This document shows, piece by piece, positions 26,035 through 34,887 of a stretch of 35,966 bases of DNA. The position numbers and the translations under genes were made by a program. This DNA comes from Immundisolibacter sp. GTDB lineage: Bacteria; Pseudomonadota; Gammaproteobacteria; Immundisolibacterales; Immundisolibacteraceae. The notes beneath the pieces were generated by a model. It ran no database searches and was not told the origin of the DNA. It saw only the letters and a list, made by a program, of their open reading frames with translations. Every line of letters starts with the position of its first letter. Position 1 is the first letter of the stretch. The stretch is taken from the NCBI RefSeq assembly GCF_028696615.1, contig NZ_JAQVGQ010000003.1:1-35966 (forward strand), in the 5' to 3' direction.

Positions 26035-26970
26035 ATGAGTTTGGCATTGGTATTTCCCGGACAGGGCTCGCAGTCGGTCGGCATGCTCACCGCGCTGGCG
26101 GGCGAGTTCCCGCAGGTCGAGCAGACCTTCGCCGAGGCGAGCGAAGCGCTCGGCTACGACCTGTGGCAGCTGGTGCAAAACGGCCCGGAGAGCGAGCTGC
26201 AGCTCACCGCCGTCACGCAGCCGGCCATGCTGACCGCCGGCGTCGCGGTGTGGCGGGTGTGGCAGGCCGCCGGCGGGCCGATGCCGGCCGTCATGGCCGG
26301 CCATAGCCTTGGCGAATACAGCGCGCTGGTGTGCGCAGGGGCGCTGCCGTTCGCGCAGGCCGTGCAACTGGTGCGCCAGCGCGGCGAGTACATGCAGCAG
26401 GCGGTGCCGCTCGGCACCGGTGCCATGGCCGCCGTGCTCGGGCTCGAGCGCGCCGCCGTCGAGGCCGCCTGCGCCGCCGCCTGCACTGCCGACGAGATCG
26501 TCGCGGTCGCCAACTACAACGCGCCGCTACAAAGCGTGGTCGCCGGCCACACCGCCGCGGTGGCGCGAGCCGGCAGCGCCGCCCAGGCGGCCGGTGCCAA
26601 GCGCGTGGTGACGCTGCCGGTCAGTGCCCCTTTCCATTGCAGCCTGATGCGCCCGGCGGCCGACGCGCTGGCGCCGGCGCTCGCCGCCGCGCACATCACC
26701 CCGCCGGCCATTCCCGTCATCAACAACGTGGATGTGGCGGCCGCCAGCGAGCCCGAGGCCATCCGCGATGCGCTGATCCGGCAAATCTACTCGCCGGTGC
26801 GCTGGGTGGAAGTCATCGAGGCGATGGCGGCGCGCGGCGTCACGCGGGTGGTCGAGTGCGGACCCGGCAAGGTGCTGGCGGGCCTCACCAAGCGTATTTG
26901 CAGCGAGCTCGACAGCCTGTTCGTGCAAGACCCGGCCAGTCTGCGCCAGGCGCTGGCGGCGTTGGCCTGA
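26035..26970 (+). CDS. fabD: Malonyl-CoA:ACP transacylase (FabD)
   Basis: The track ORF starts at 25603 inside fabH; the real start is the ATG at 26035 (MSLALVFPGQGSQSVGM, 311 aa). The active-site serine is S91 in GHSLGEYSALV and the partner His is H201 in PVSAPFHCSLM. The enzyme moves malonyl from CoA to the phosphopantetheine arm of AcpP. The ribosome site is weak, which suggests coupling with fabH. It is followed by fabG after 20 bases. Confidence 0.96.
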   Translation: MSLALVFPGQGSQSVGMLTALAGEFPQVEQTFAEASEALGYDLWQLVQNGPESELQLTAVTQPAMLTAGVAVWRVWQAAGGPMPAVMAGHSLGEYSALVCAGALPFAQAVQLVRQRGEYMQQAVPLGTGAMAAVLGLERAAVEAACAAACTADEIVAVANYNAPLQSVVAGHTAAVARAGSAAQAAGAKRVVTLPVSAPFHCSLMRPAADALAPALAAAHITPPAIPVINNVDVAAASEPEAIRDALIRQIYSPVRWVEVIEAMAARGVTRVVECGPGKVLAGLTKRICSELDSLFVQDPASLRQALAALA

Positions 26971-26990
26971 ACATTTCGAGGAACGCAGCG

Positions 26991-27740
26991 ATGGAGATTC
27001 GACTGGACGGCGAAGTCGCGCTGGTGACCGGCGCCAGCCGCGGCATCGGCCGGGCCATCGCGCTCGAGCTGGCGCGGGCCGGGGCGACGGTCGTCGGCAC
27101 CGCCACCAGCGAGGCCGGCGCACGGCGCATCGGCGAGGAGCTGGCTGCCGCCGGCCTTTGCGGCAGCGGCATGGTGTTCAACGCCGCCGACCGGGAAGGC
27201 ACCGCGGCGCTGGTCGACGCCATCAAGACCGCCCACGGCGCGGTGTCCATCCTGGTCAACAACGCCGGCATCACCCGCGACAACCTGCTGCTGCTGCTCA
27301 AGGACGAGGACTGGGACGTGGTGCTGGACACCAATCTCGGCGCGGCGTTTCGTCTGGCGCGTGCCTGCGCCCGCGGCATGACGCGCGCCCGCCGCGGACG
27401 GATCATCAACATCGGCTCGGTGGTCGGTGCCATGGGCAACGCAGGACAGGTAAACTACGCCGCCGCGAAGGCGGGCCTGGCCGGCTTCACCCGCGCCCTG
27501 GCGCGCGAACTGGCCAGCCGCACCATCACCGTGAACACGGTAGCACCGGGCTTCATCGAAACCGACATGACCGCCGCCCTGAATGCCGACCAGCGCGATG
27601 CGCTGCTGCAATCGGTGCCGCTGGCCCGCTTCGGCGAGCCACGGGAAGTGGCGGCGCTGGTCACGTATCTGGCCTCGCCGCTGGCGGGCTATATCACCGG
27701 CCAGACGCTTCACATCAACGGCGGCATGTACCTGGCCTGA
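26991..27740 (+). CDS. fabG: 3-oxoacyl-ACP reductase (FabG)
   Basis: The gene starts at the ATG 26991 (MEIRLDGEVALVTGASRGIG, 249 aa), well inside the track ORF that begins at 26331. It is a short-chain dehydrogenase: NADPH-binding TGASRGIG, NNAGITRDNLL, and the catalytic S143, Y156 and K160 in GSVVGAMGNAGQVNYAAAKAG. It reduces beta-ketoacyl-ACP in each elongation round. GAGGAA lies before the start. A probable terminator follows the stop, so expression of acpP may be partly separate. Confidence 0.96.
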   Translation: MEIRLDGEVALVTGASRGIGRAIALELARAGATVVGTATSEAGARRIGEELAAAGLCGSGMVFNAADREGTAALVDAIKTAHGAVSILVNNAGITRDNLLLLLKDEDWDVVLDTNLGAAFRLARACARGMTRARRGRIINIGSVVGAMGNAGQVNYAAAKAGLAGFTRALARELASRTITVNTVAPGFIETDMTAALNADQRDALLQSVPLARFGEPREVAALVTYLASPLAGYITGQTLHINGGMYLA

Positions 27741-27742
27741 GC

Positions 27743-27773
27743 AGGTCGTGCCGTTTCAGACCTTTTTGTTTTT
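27743..27773 (+). terminator. Intrinsic terminator or attenuator between fabG and acpP
   Basis: A stem AGGTC/GACCT with an 11-base loop is followed directly by TTTTTGTTTTT. The stem is short but the T tract is strong. In the 55-base gap it would reduce read-through from fabG into acpP and implies that acpP, a very abundant protein, gains transcripts in another way. No clear acpP promoter was found in the gap. Confidence 0.6.
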
Positions 27774-27795
27774 CCCCTGGGAGGGTTAGTGAGCC

Positions 27796-28044
27796 ATGAG
27801 CAGCATCGAAGAGCGCGTCAAGAAAATCGTCGTCGAGCAATTGGGCGTCAAAGAGGACGAGGTCACCAATGACTCGTCGTTCGTCGACGACCTGGGCGCC
27901 GACTCGCTGGACACGGTCGAGCTGGTGATGGCGCTCGAGGAAGAGTTCGAGTGCGAGATCGCCGACGAGGCCGCCGAGAAGATCACCACCGTCCAGGAAG
28001 CCATCGACTACGTCGAGAAGGAACTGGCCTCGCGCGGCAAGTGA
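27796..28044 (+). CDS. acpP: Acyl carrier protein
   Basis: An 82-residue acidic protein, [20 protein letters not shown] at the start, with the phosphopantetheine attachment serine S37 in [13 protein letters not shown]. It carries growing acyl chains for all Fab enzymes nearby. A GGGAGGG ribosome site stands about 11 bases upstream. It lies between fabG and fabF as in most gammaproteobacteria. Confidence 0.97.
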   Translation: MSSIEERVKKIVVEQLGVKEDEVTNDSSFVDDLGADSLDTVELVMALEEEFECEIADEAAEKITTVQEAIDYVEKELASRGK

Positions 28045-28081
28045 GCTTGGCCGGCACATTCCACCGCGGGACGGCCAAAAT

Positions 28082-29323
28082 TTGAGCAAGCGACGGGTCG
28101 TCATCACCGGGCTTGGCATGCTCAGTCCGCTCGGACTGGACGTGCCGACCTCCTGGGCCGGCATCCTGGCCGGCCGCAGCGGCATCGGGCCGATCACCGC
28201 ATTCGATACCAGCGCGTTCAGCGTGCGCATCAGCGGTGCGGTCAAGGGTTTCGACGTGGGGCGCTACCTGTCCCCCAAAGAAGCCCGCAAGATGGACCCG
28301 TTCGTGCATTACGGCATTGCGGCAGCGGAGGAAGCGCTGCGCGATGCCGGGCTCGAGGTGACGCCCGACAATGCCGAGCGCATCGGCGTGGCGATCGGCT
28401 CCGGCATCGGCGGCCTGCCCGGCATCGAGGCCGGGCACCTCGACTACCTGAACGGTGGCCCGCGTCGCATCTCGCCGTTCTTCGTGCCGGGCAACATCAT
28501 CAACATGGTGGCCGGCAACGTCTCGATTCGGTTCGGCCTGAAGGGCCCGAACCTGGCGGTGGTGACGGCCTGCGCGTCGGCCACGCACAGCATCGGCGAC
28601 TCGGCGCGGCTGATCGAATACGGCGATGCCGACGTCATGTTGGCCGGCGGGGCCGAGATGGCCACCTCGCCCATGGGGCTTGGCGGCTTTGCCGCGGCGC
28701 GTGCGCTGTCCACCCGCAACGACGAGCCGGAGCGCGCCAGCCGCCCCTGGGACCGCGACCGCGACGGCTTCGTGCTGGCCGACGGCGCCGGCATCCTGGT
28801 GCTGGAAGAACTGGAACACGCCAAGCGGCGCGGTGCCCGCATCTACGCGGAGTTGCTCGGCTACGGCATGAGCGGCGACGCTCACCACATGACGCAGCCC
28901 GACGCCAGCGGCGACGGCGCCTACCGCTGCATGCGCCTGGCGCTGCACAACGCCCGCCTGGACCCGACCGACGTCCAATACGTCAACGCCCACGGCACCT
29001 CCACGCCGGCCGGCGACGTGGCCGAGACGGTGGCGATCCGCCGCGCCTTCGGTGCCCACGCCGACCGCCTGGCGGTCAGCTCCACCAAGTCCATGACCGG
29101 CCACTTGCTGGGCGCCGCCGGCGGCGTCGAGGCCATCTTCAGCGTGCTGGCATTGCGCGACCAGGTGGCCCCGCCGACCATCAACCTCGACCATCCGGGC
29201 GAGGGTTGCGACCTGGACTACGTGCCGCACAGCGCGCGGCCGATGCGGCTCGAGCGGGTGATCAGCAATTCCTTCGGTTTCGGCGGCACCAACGCCACGC
29301 TGGTGTTCGGCCGCCTGCGCTGA
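28082..29323 (+). CDS. fabF: Beta-ketoacyl-ACP synthase II (FabF)
   Basis: A 413-residue condensing enzyme with start codon TTG at 28082 ([18 protein letters not shown]). The triad is C164 in [12 protein letters not shown]304 in [12 protein letters not shown] and H341 in [11 protein letters not shown]. It elongates acyl-ACP with malonyl-ACP; FabF-type enzymes also favour the palmitoleate to vaccenate step. It is 37 bases from acpP. No strong ribosome site is visible before the TTG, so the start has moderate certainty, but the conserved N-terminus leaves no other good choice. Confidence 0.95.
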   Translation: MSKRRVVITGLGMLSPLGLDVPTSWAGILAGRSGIGPITAFDTSAFSVRISGAVKGFDVGRYLSPKEARKMDPFVHYGIAAAEEALRDAGLEVTPDNAERIGVAIGSGIGGLPGIEAGHLDYLNGGPRRISPFFVPGNIINMVAGNVSIRFGLKGPNLAVVTACASATHSIGDSARLIEYGDADVMLAGGAEMATSPMGLGGFAAARALSTRNDEPERASRPWDRDRDGFVLADGAGILVLEELEHAKRRGARIYAELLGYGMSGDAHHMTQPDASGDGAYRCMRLALHNARLDPTDVQYVNAHGTSTPAGDVAETVAIRRAFGAHADRLAVSSTKSMTGHLLGAAGGVEAIFSVLALRDQVAPPTINLDHPGEGCDLDYVPHSARPMRLERVISNSFGFGGTNATLVFGRLR

Positions 29324-30385
29324 GTGTCCCGGCGCGCCTGCCCCATGCCGCGCCCCATGCCCCGTGTTGGTGTCATCACCGCGCGTCGCCTCGGCACCGC
29401 GCTGGCGCTGGCATGCTGCATCGTGGTGGCGACGCTCAGCTGGATCGGCCACCAGGCGGCGACGCCTTTGCAGCCGATCGGCGGCGACAGCGTCGAGGTC
29501 CTGCCCGGCCAGACCCTGGCCGGCGTCTTGAATGCGCTGTCCGCCGAGGGACGCCTCGCCCATCCGGGCGCCATCCGCGTATGGGCGCGCCTGACCGGCC
29601 GCGGCGATCGCATCGTCGCCGGTGAGTACGCCATCACCGCCACCACCACGCCGGCCCGGCTGCTGGCCGACTTTGCCGCCGGGCGGGTGCGCCAGTACGC
29701 CGTGCGTGTGCCGGAAGGGGCGACCTTTCGCGAAGCGCTGGCGGCACTGTGGGCCTCGCCGGTGCTCCGGGCCACGCTGGGTGGGGCCAGCGACGCCCAG
29801 ATCATGGCGGCGTTGGGCTCACCGGGCCTGCCGGCCGAGGGTTGGTTCCTGCCGGACACCTATTTCGTCACCCGCGGACAGAGCGATCTGGACGTGTTGC
29901 GCCGCAGCCATGCCGCCATGCGGGCGCACCTCGACGCGCTGTGGCAACGGCGCGGGCCGGGTGCGCCCGCCGTCATGGGCGATGCCGTCACACTCGCCTC
30001 GCTGGTCGAGAAGGAAACCGGCCGCGACGACGAGCGCCCGCTGGTCGCCGCCGTGCTGCTGAACCGGCTGCGCCTGGGCATGCCGCTGCAGATCGACTCG
30101 ACCGTCATCTATGGCCTTGGGGCGCACTTCGACGGCAACTTGCACCGCCGGGACCTGCGCACGCCCACGCCGCACAACACCTACACCCAGCGCGGGCTGC
30201 CGCCGACGCCGATCGCCTTGCCGAGCTTGGCATCATTGCGCGCCGTGCTGCACCCGGCGGCGGTCGATTATCTGTATTTCGTCGCCCGCGGCGACGGCAG
30301 TCATGTGTTTTCGAGCTCGCTCGACGAGCACAACCGGGCCGTCGACTGCTATCAGCGGCGACGCGCCGAGCGCTGCCGGTCGTGA
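29324..30385 (+). CDS. mltG: Endolytic murein transglycosylase MltG
   Basis: A 353-residue YceG-like protein. One membrane anchor (about 21-42) is followed by a LysM-like segment and the catalytic domain with AEGWFLPDTYFV, SLVEKETGRDDERPLVAAVLLNRLRLGMPLQIDSTVIYG and NTYTQRGLPPTPI. The catalytic Glu lies in VEKE (229-231). MltG cuts nascent glycan strands in the periplasm and sets their length. The GTG at 29324 directly follows the fabF stop; ATG codons at 29345 and 29357 are possible starts too. In many relatives pabC stands between fabF and mltG; it is absent here. It overlaps tmk as GTGA. Confidence 0.93.
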   Translation: MSRRACPMPRPMPRVGVITARRLGTALALACCIVVATLSWIGHQAATPLQPIGGDSVEVLPGQTLAGVLNALSAEGRLAHPGAIRVWARLTGRGDRIVAGEYAITATTTPARLLADFAAGRVRQYAVRVPEGATFREALAALWASPVLRATLGGASDAQIMAALGSPGLPAEGWFLPDTYFVTRGQSDLDVLRRSHAAMRAHLDALWQRRGPGAPAVMGDAVTLASLVEKETGRDDERPLVAAVLLNRLRLGMPLQIDSTVIYGLGAHFDGNLHRRDLRTPTPHNTYTQRGLPPTPIALPSLASLRAVLHPAAVDYLYFVARGDGSHVFSSSLDEHNRAVDCYQRRRAERCRS

Positions 30386-31002
30386 ACGAGGGGCGCTTCA
30401 TCACGCTCGAGGGCTTGGAAGGCGCCGGCAAGACCAGCCGGGCCGGCGAGCTGAAGGCGTTTCTCGAACGGCGCGGCAAGCGTGTGCTGCTCACCCGCGA
30501 GCCCGGCGGCACGGCGCTCGGCGAGCGCCTGCGCGAGCTATTGCTGAGCCCGACCGCCGAGCCGATGGCGCCGCTGACCGAGCTGCTGCTGATGTTCGCC
30601 GCCCGCAGCGAGCACGTGATACAGGTCATCCTGCCGGCGCTCGCCGGCGGCCAGTGGGTGCTGTGCGACCGCTACGTGGATGCCAGCTACGCCTACCAGG
30701 GTGGCGGACGTGGCCTCGGCGAGGCGCCGGTGGCGGCGCTCGAGGCGCTGCTGCCGGCCCGCGCCCGCCCGGACCTGACCTTGCTGCTCGACCTGCCGGT
30801 CGAGATGGGCCTGGCGCGCGCCAAAGGTCGCGGCCCGGTGGATCGCTTCGAGCAAGAAACGCTCGCCTTTCACCAGCGCGTGCGCGACGCTTATCTCACG
30901 CGCGCCCGCCGCTGGCCACAGCGCTACCGCATCATCGACGCCAGCGCCGATCCCGAAACCGTGCGCGGCGCCATCGAGGCCGCCGTGGAACCGCTGTTGT
31001 GA
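30382..31002 (+). CDS. tmk: Thymidylate kinase
   Basis: The true start is GTG 30382 inside the mltG stop; the track ORF from 29749 includes mltG shadow. The 206-residue product has the P-loop GLEGAGKT (11-18), the thymidylate site REPGGTALGERLRELLL, the DRYVDASYAYQGGGRGL motif and the lid region RAKGRGPVDRFEQE. It phosphorylates dTMP to dTDP in the cytoplasm. Its stop overlaps the holB GTG. Confidence 0.95.
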   Translation: MNEGRFITLEGLEGAGKTSRAGELKAFLERRGKRVLLTREPGGTALGERLRELLLSPTAEPMAPLTELLLMFAARSEHVIQVILPALAGGQWVLCDRYVDASYAYQGGGRGLGEAPVAALEALLPARARPDLTLLLDLPVEMGLARAKGRGPVDRFEQETLAFHQRVRDAYLTRARRWPQRYRIIDASADPETVRGAIEAAVEPLL

Positions 31003-32048
31003 ACACGCCGCTGCCCTGGCATCAGGCCCAGTGGCGTGCCGTGCTCGGCGCCCATGCCGCAGGGCGCCTGCACCACGCCCTGCTGGCGGCGGGCCCGCCC
31101 GGCGTCGGCAAGGCGGCGTTTCTGGCCGCCCTGGCGGCTCGTCTGCTGTGCGAGTCGCCCCACGACGGACAACCGTGCGGCCACTGCCGTGGCTGCCGCC
31201 AGCACGCCGCCGGCAGCCACCCCGACTGCATCGTGTTGAGCCCGGATCACCTGAACCGGCCGGTGCTCAGCGCCTACCCCGGCCAGCGCTGCCAGTACGA
31301 CACCGCGCGCAAGAAACCATCGACCGTGATCAACGTCGAGCAGGTGCGCGAGCTCGGCGAGCGCCTGCACGCCAGCGCGCACTACGGCGGCTACAAGCTG
31401 GCCGTGCTGCTGCCGGCCGATGCGCTGAACACGGCCGCTGCCAACGCGCTGCTCAAGCTGCTCGAGGAACCGCCCGACAACACGCTGTTCCTGCTGCTGT
31501 CGCAGCGCTTGACGCAGCTGCCGGCCACCGTGCGCAGCCGCTGCCAGGTGCTGCGGTTTCACACGCCAACACCGGCGCAGGCGCGCGCCGCGCTGGAACC
31601 GGGCGAGCACGCGCCGCTGGCGCTGGAGCTCGCCGGTGGCGCGCCGCTGCGGGCGAGCGAACTGCTGGCGCTCAACATCGGCGCGGTATGGCGGGCGGTG
31701 TGCGCCGGACTCGATGCCCTGCTCGGTGGTGAAACCGACCCGCTGCAGCTGGCGCGTGACTGGCTGAAGCTGCCGCAGGAGGCGCTCGACGCGGCCTTGT
31801 ACGGCTGGCTGCGCCGGGCGCTGCGCCGCGCGGCCGGACTTGCCGGCGGCGAGCCGGTGCCGCTGGCGCGCCTGCACGCTTTCTGGCGCGAACTTGAGGA
31901 TTTTCTTCGCCTGCGCGAGCATCCGCTGGTCAAGGAACTGGCCTTGCAGCGCCTGCTGTATACGCTGTGGACAGCGGGCGGCGCGCCGCGAATGCCGCCC
32001 CCTACTGCGACACCCCGGAGCCGTCATGGCGGATCACCCCTCACCTGA
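30999..32048 (+). CDS. holB: DNA polymerase III delta' subunit (HolB)
   Basis: From the GTG at 30999 (overlapping the tmk stop) the product has 349 residues. It shows the clamp-loader AAA+ fold with GPPGVGKAAFLAALAARLLC, a zinc cluster CGHCRGCRQ preceded by CESPHDGQPC, and NALLKLLEEPPDNTLFLLLSQ followed by LPATVRSRCQ (the SRC box). Delta' is a stator of the sliding-clamp loader. The C-terminal collar (ELEDFLRLREHPLVKELALQRLLY) is family-like. The last 23 bases overlap the pilZ gene in another frame. The order tmk-holB-pilZ-tatD is standard. Confidence 0.93.
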   Translation: MNTPLPWHQAQWRAVLGAHAAGRLHHALLAAGPPGVGKAAFLAALAARLLCESPHDGQPCGHCRGCRQHAAGSHPDCIVLSPDHLNRPVLSAYPGQRCQYDTARKKPSTVINVEQVRELGERLHASAHYGGYKLAVLLPADALNTAAANALLKLLEEPPDNTLFLLLSQRLTQLPATVRSRCQVLRFHTPTPAQARAALEPGEHAPLALELAGGAPLRASELLALNIGAVWRAVCAGLDALLGGETDPLQLARDWLKLPQEALDAALYGWLRRALRRAAGLAGGEPVPLARLHAFWRELEDFLRLREHPLVKELALQRLLYTLWTAGGAPRMPPPTATPRSRHGGSPLT

Positions 32049-32388
32049 AACACCCACCGGCGTGCTGGCGGTCACCATTCGCGACAAGAACGCGCTGTAT
32101 GCGTCGTACATGTCGTTCGTGAAGGGCGGCGGCCTGTTCATCCCCACCACGCGCGCGGTGCGGCTGGGCGACGAGCTGATCCTGCTGCTCACCCTGATGG
32201 ACGAAACAGAGAAGATTCCGGTCGCCGGCAAGGTGGTGTGGATCACCCCGCGCGGCTCGCAAAACGGCAAGGTGGCCGGCGTCGGCGTGCAATTCGTCGA
32301 CGACGAGAGCAGCCGCGTGGCGCGCAACAAGATCGAGACCTACCTCGCCGGCACGCTGGCCAGCGAGCGGCACACCCACACCATGTGA
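32026..32388 (+). CDS. PilZ-domain protein
   Basis: The start is ATG 32026 with GGAG upstream, inside the end of holB; the product has 120 residues, not the longer track form. The single domain shows LAVTIRDKNALYASYMSFVKGGGLFIPT, a beta-rich middle, GKVVWITP and GVGVQFVD. It is the PilZ type that follows holB in gammaproteobacteria and works in type IV pilus assembly in Pseudomonas. The N-terminal RxxxR and D/NxSxxG motifs needed for cyclic di-GMP binding are not evident, as in true PilZ itself. No pilus gene is in the window. Confidence 0.9.
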   Translation: MADHPSPETPTGVLAVTIRDKNALYASYMSFVKGGGLFIPTTRAVRLGDELILLLTLMDETEKIPVAGKVVWITPRGSQNGKVAGVGVQFVDDESSRVARNKIETYLAGTLASERHTHTM

Positions 32389-32390
32389 AC

Positions 32391-33197
32391 ATGCTGGTCG
32401 ATTCGCACTGCCACCTGGACCTGATCGACCCCAGCCTCGAACGGGTCGCCGCTGTGCTGGCGCAGGCCGCGCAGGTCGGCGTGGGGCACATGCTGTGCGT
32501 GAGCGTGAGCCTGGCCAACGCGCCCGTGGTGCGCACGCTGGCGGCGCGCCATGCGCAGGTGTCGGCCTCGGTCGGCGTGCACCCGAACCACCTGGGTGAC
32601 GACGAGCCGGACGTGGACGCGCTGGCCCGCCTGGCGGCCGATCCGCTGATCGTCGCCGTCGGCGAAACCGGCCTCGACTATCACTACGGCGCCGACCACG
32701 CGGCGCTGCAGCAGACGCGCTTTCGCAGCCACATCCGTGCCGCGCGCGAAGTGGGCAAGCCGCTCATCGTGCACATGCGCGAGGCCACCGACGACACGCT
32801 GCGCATCCTCGCCGAAGAGCGTGCGCAGGACATCGGCGGCGTGATGCACTGCTTCACCGAAGACTGGCCGACCGCGCAGCGGGCGCTCGAACTGGGCTTC
32901 CACATCTCGTTCTCGGGCATCGTCACCTTCAAGAGCGCCGAGCCGATCCGTGACGCCGCCCGCCGCGTGCCGGCCGAGCGCCTGCTGGTCGAGACCGACG
33001 CGCCGTATCTGGCGCCCGTGCCGCACCGTGGCAAGCAGAACCAGCCGGCCTACGTGCGCCAGGTGGCCGATTGCGTGGCGGCGCTGCGCGACCTGACGCC
33101 GGCCGAGCTGGACGCGCAGGTGACGGAAAACTTCTTCAAACTGTTCCCGCTGGCACGGCGTGGTGAGCCGGCTTGCGCGCCGCCAGCAGGTAGTTGA
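32391..33197 (+). CDS. TatD-family metal-dependent deoxyribonuclease
   Basis: From ATG 32391 (MLVDSHCHLDLID, 268 aa), two bases after the pilZ stop. Metal ligands are H6 and H8 in DSHCHLD, E92 in VGETGLDYHY, H128 in LIVHMREA, the His of GVMHCFTE and the Asp of ETDAPYLAP. The family comprises cytosolic metal-dependent 3'-5' exonucleases and deacylase-like hydrolases. Location after holB-pilZ suggests the YcfH branch. The C-terminal 15 residues after NFFKLFPL are an extension that reads antisense to the end of ubiG, with a 62-base tail-to-tail overlap. Confidence 0.92.
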   Translation: MLVDSHCHLDLIDPSLERVAAVLAQAAQVGVGHMLCVSVSLANAPVVRTLAARHAQVSASVGVHPNHLGDDEPDVDALARLAADPLIVAVGETGLDYHYGADHAALQQTRFRSHIRAAREVGKPLIVHMREATDDTLRILAEERAQDIGGVMHCFTEDWPTAQRALELGFHISFSGIVTFKSAEPIRDAARRVPAERLLVETDAPYLAPVPHRGKQNQPAYVRQVADCVAALRDLTPAELDAQVTENFFKLFPLARRGEPACAPPAGS

Positions 33198-33864
33198 CGT
33201 CCACCGAGCGGCGCAGGAAGGCGCGCCGCCGCAGCGGGTCGTAGCCCAGACCGCTCACGTCCACCACCTCGAGGCCGGCCGCCCGGCACAGGGCGCCGAG
33301 CTCGGCCGGACGCAGGAAGCGGGCGTAGTCGTGCGTGCCGCGCGGCAACAGGCGCAGCACGTACTCGGCCGCCAACACCGCCTGCAGGTAGGCTTTCGGC
33401 GTGCGGTTCAGGGTCGAGAAAAACGCCAAACCGCCCGGCGCCAGCAGGTCCGCGCAGGCGCGCACCAGACCGGCCGGGTCGGGCACGTGCTCGAGCAGTT
33501 CCATGCAGGTGACCACCTCGAAGCGGCCAGCCGCCTCGCGCGCCAGGTCCGCTGCCGCCACGGCGCGATAGTCGATCGCCAGCCCCTGCTCGGCGGCGTG
33601 TTCGCGCGCCACCGCCAGTGCCTCGGCGGCCAGGTCGATACCGGTCACGTTGGCCCCGGCGCGCGCCAGCGCCTCGCTCAGCACCCCGCCGCCGCAGCCG
33701 ACGTCCACCGCCCGCGCACCGCGCAGGCGCACGTGACCGGCGATCCACGCCACACGCACCGGATTGATGTCGTGCAGCGTGCGCAGCGGGCCTGTCACGC
33801 TCCACCACTCGGCCGCGTGGGCGGCGAACTTGGCGGTCTCGGCCGGGTCGACGTTGGCATGCAT
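33136..33864 (-). CDS. ubiG: Ubiquinone biosynthesis O-methyltransferase UbiG
   Basis: I favour the ATG at 33864 (MHANVDPAETAKFAAHAAEWW, 242 aa), which has GGAG six bases upstream; the track start at 33879 is a GTG inside the hemH stop and remains possible. The N-terminus and WWSVTGPLRTLHDINPVR are typical. The SAM site is VDVGCGGGVLSEALA, followed by GIDLAAEAL and MELLEHVPDP. UbiG methylates two hydroxyl groups of the ubiquinone ring at the membrane. The pairing with hemH suggests a small respiratory-cofactor operon. The last residues overlap tatD on the other strand. Confidence 0.94.
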   Translation of the reverse strand: MHANVDPAETAKFAAHAAEWWSVTGPLRTLHDINPVRVAWIAGHVRLRGARAVDVGCGGGVLSEALARAGANVTGIDLAAEALAVAREHAAEQGLAIDYRAVAAADLAREAAGRFEVVTCMELLEHVPDPAGLVRACADLLAPGGLAFFSTLNRTPKAYLQAVLAAEYVLRLLPRGTHDYARFLRPAELGALCRAAGLEVVDVSGLGYDPLRRRAFLRRSVDVNYLLAARKPAHHAVPAGTV

Positions 33865-33875
33865 GGTGGACTCCG

Positions 33876-34850
33876 TCACGCGTCGCTCGGCCCCAGCCGC
33901 GCGCGCACCAGGCCGGCCAGCGCATCCAGCCAGGCCGGGCTGTCGTTCAAACAGGCAATGTAGCGAAATTCACCGCCACCGGCGGCCTGAAACGCGTGCC
34001 GGCCGCCGATGGCGATCTCCTCCAGCGTCTCCAGGCAGTCGGCCACGAAACCGGGGCAGATCACGTCGGCGCGGCTCAGCTTCTGCTCGCCCCAGTCGCG
34101 CAGCACAGCGTCGGTGGCGGGCGTGAGCCAGCGCGCGCGCCCGAAGCGGGACTGGAAGGCGAGTTGCCAATGGTCGGCACCAAGACCGAGCGCCTGCGCC
34201 AGCGCCTGCGCCGTGCGCCGGCACTGCTCGGCATAGGGATCGCCGCGGTCGACGTTGCGCTGCGGCAGGCCGTGGAAGGACATCAACAGCCGCTCGCCGC
34301 GGCCGTGTGTGGCCCAATGCGCGCGCACGCTCGCCGCCAGCGCCCCGACGTAGCCGGGGTGATCGTGGAAATCGGCGACGAAATCGAGATGCGGCAAACG
34401 CATGGCGCGCCGCAGCGCGCCGGCCAGCGCATCGAACACCGCCCCCTGCGTGCTGGCGGACTGCTGCGGAAACAGCGGCAGCACCACGATCCGCTCACAC
34501 CCGGCGAGCTCGCCTAGACCCTCCGCGAGCGCCGGCGCGCCATAAGTCATGGCGTACGCCACGCGCACGCCCTGCCCTGCCAGTCGCGCCGCCAGGCCCT
34601 GCGCCTGCCGGCGGGTGTTGACCAGCAGCGGCGAGCCCTCGGGCGTCCAGATGGAACGATACAAGCGCGCCGAGCGGCGCGGGCGGGTGTTCAGGATGAT
34701 GCCGCGCAGGATCGGCTGCCACAGCAGCGCCGGCAGGTCGACCACCCGCCGGTCGCTCAGGAATTGCTTGAGGTATTGGCGCACCGCCGCCGCGGTGGGC
34801 GCGGCGGGACTGCCGAGATTGACCAGCAGCACGCCGGCACGATCACCCAC
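33876..34850 (-). CDS. hemH: Ferrochelatase
   Basis: A 324-residue protein beginning with GTG at 34850 (GVLLVNLGSPAAPTAAAVRQYLKQFLSD). Conserved features are NTRRQAQGL, the active-site His in LLMSFHGLPQRNVDRGDPY and the Glu region ADVICPGFVADCLETLEEI. It inserts ferrous iron into protoporphyrin IX, the last step of haem synthesis. The length is near that of E. coli HemH, and no extra cysteine cluster for an iron-sulfur centre is apparent. The ribosome site is weak. It lies 37 bases after the aldolase gene and runs into ubiG. Confidence 0.94.
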   Translation of the reverse strand: MGDRAGVLLVNLGSPAAPTAAAVRQYLKQFLSDRRVVDLPALLWQPILRGIILNTRPRRSARLYRSIWTPEGSPLLVNTRRQAQGLAARLAGQGVRVAYAMTYGAPALAEGLGELAGCERIVVLPLFPQQSASTQGAVFDALAGALRRAMRLPHLDFVADFHDHPGYVGALAASVRAHWATHGRGERLLMSFHGLPQRNVDRGDPYAEQCRRTAQALAQALGLGADHWQLAFQSRFGRARWLTPATDAVLRDWGEQKLSRADVICPGFVADCLETLEEIAIGGRHAFQAAGGGEFRYIACLNDSPAWLDALAGLVRARLGPSDA

Positions 34851-34887
34851 GGGCGAGGCTCTGCGATCGGCCGGCGCTTGTGCGACC

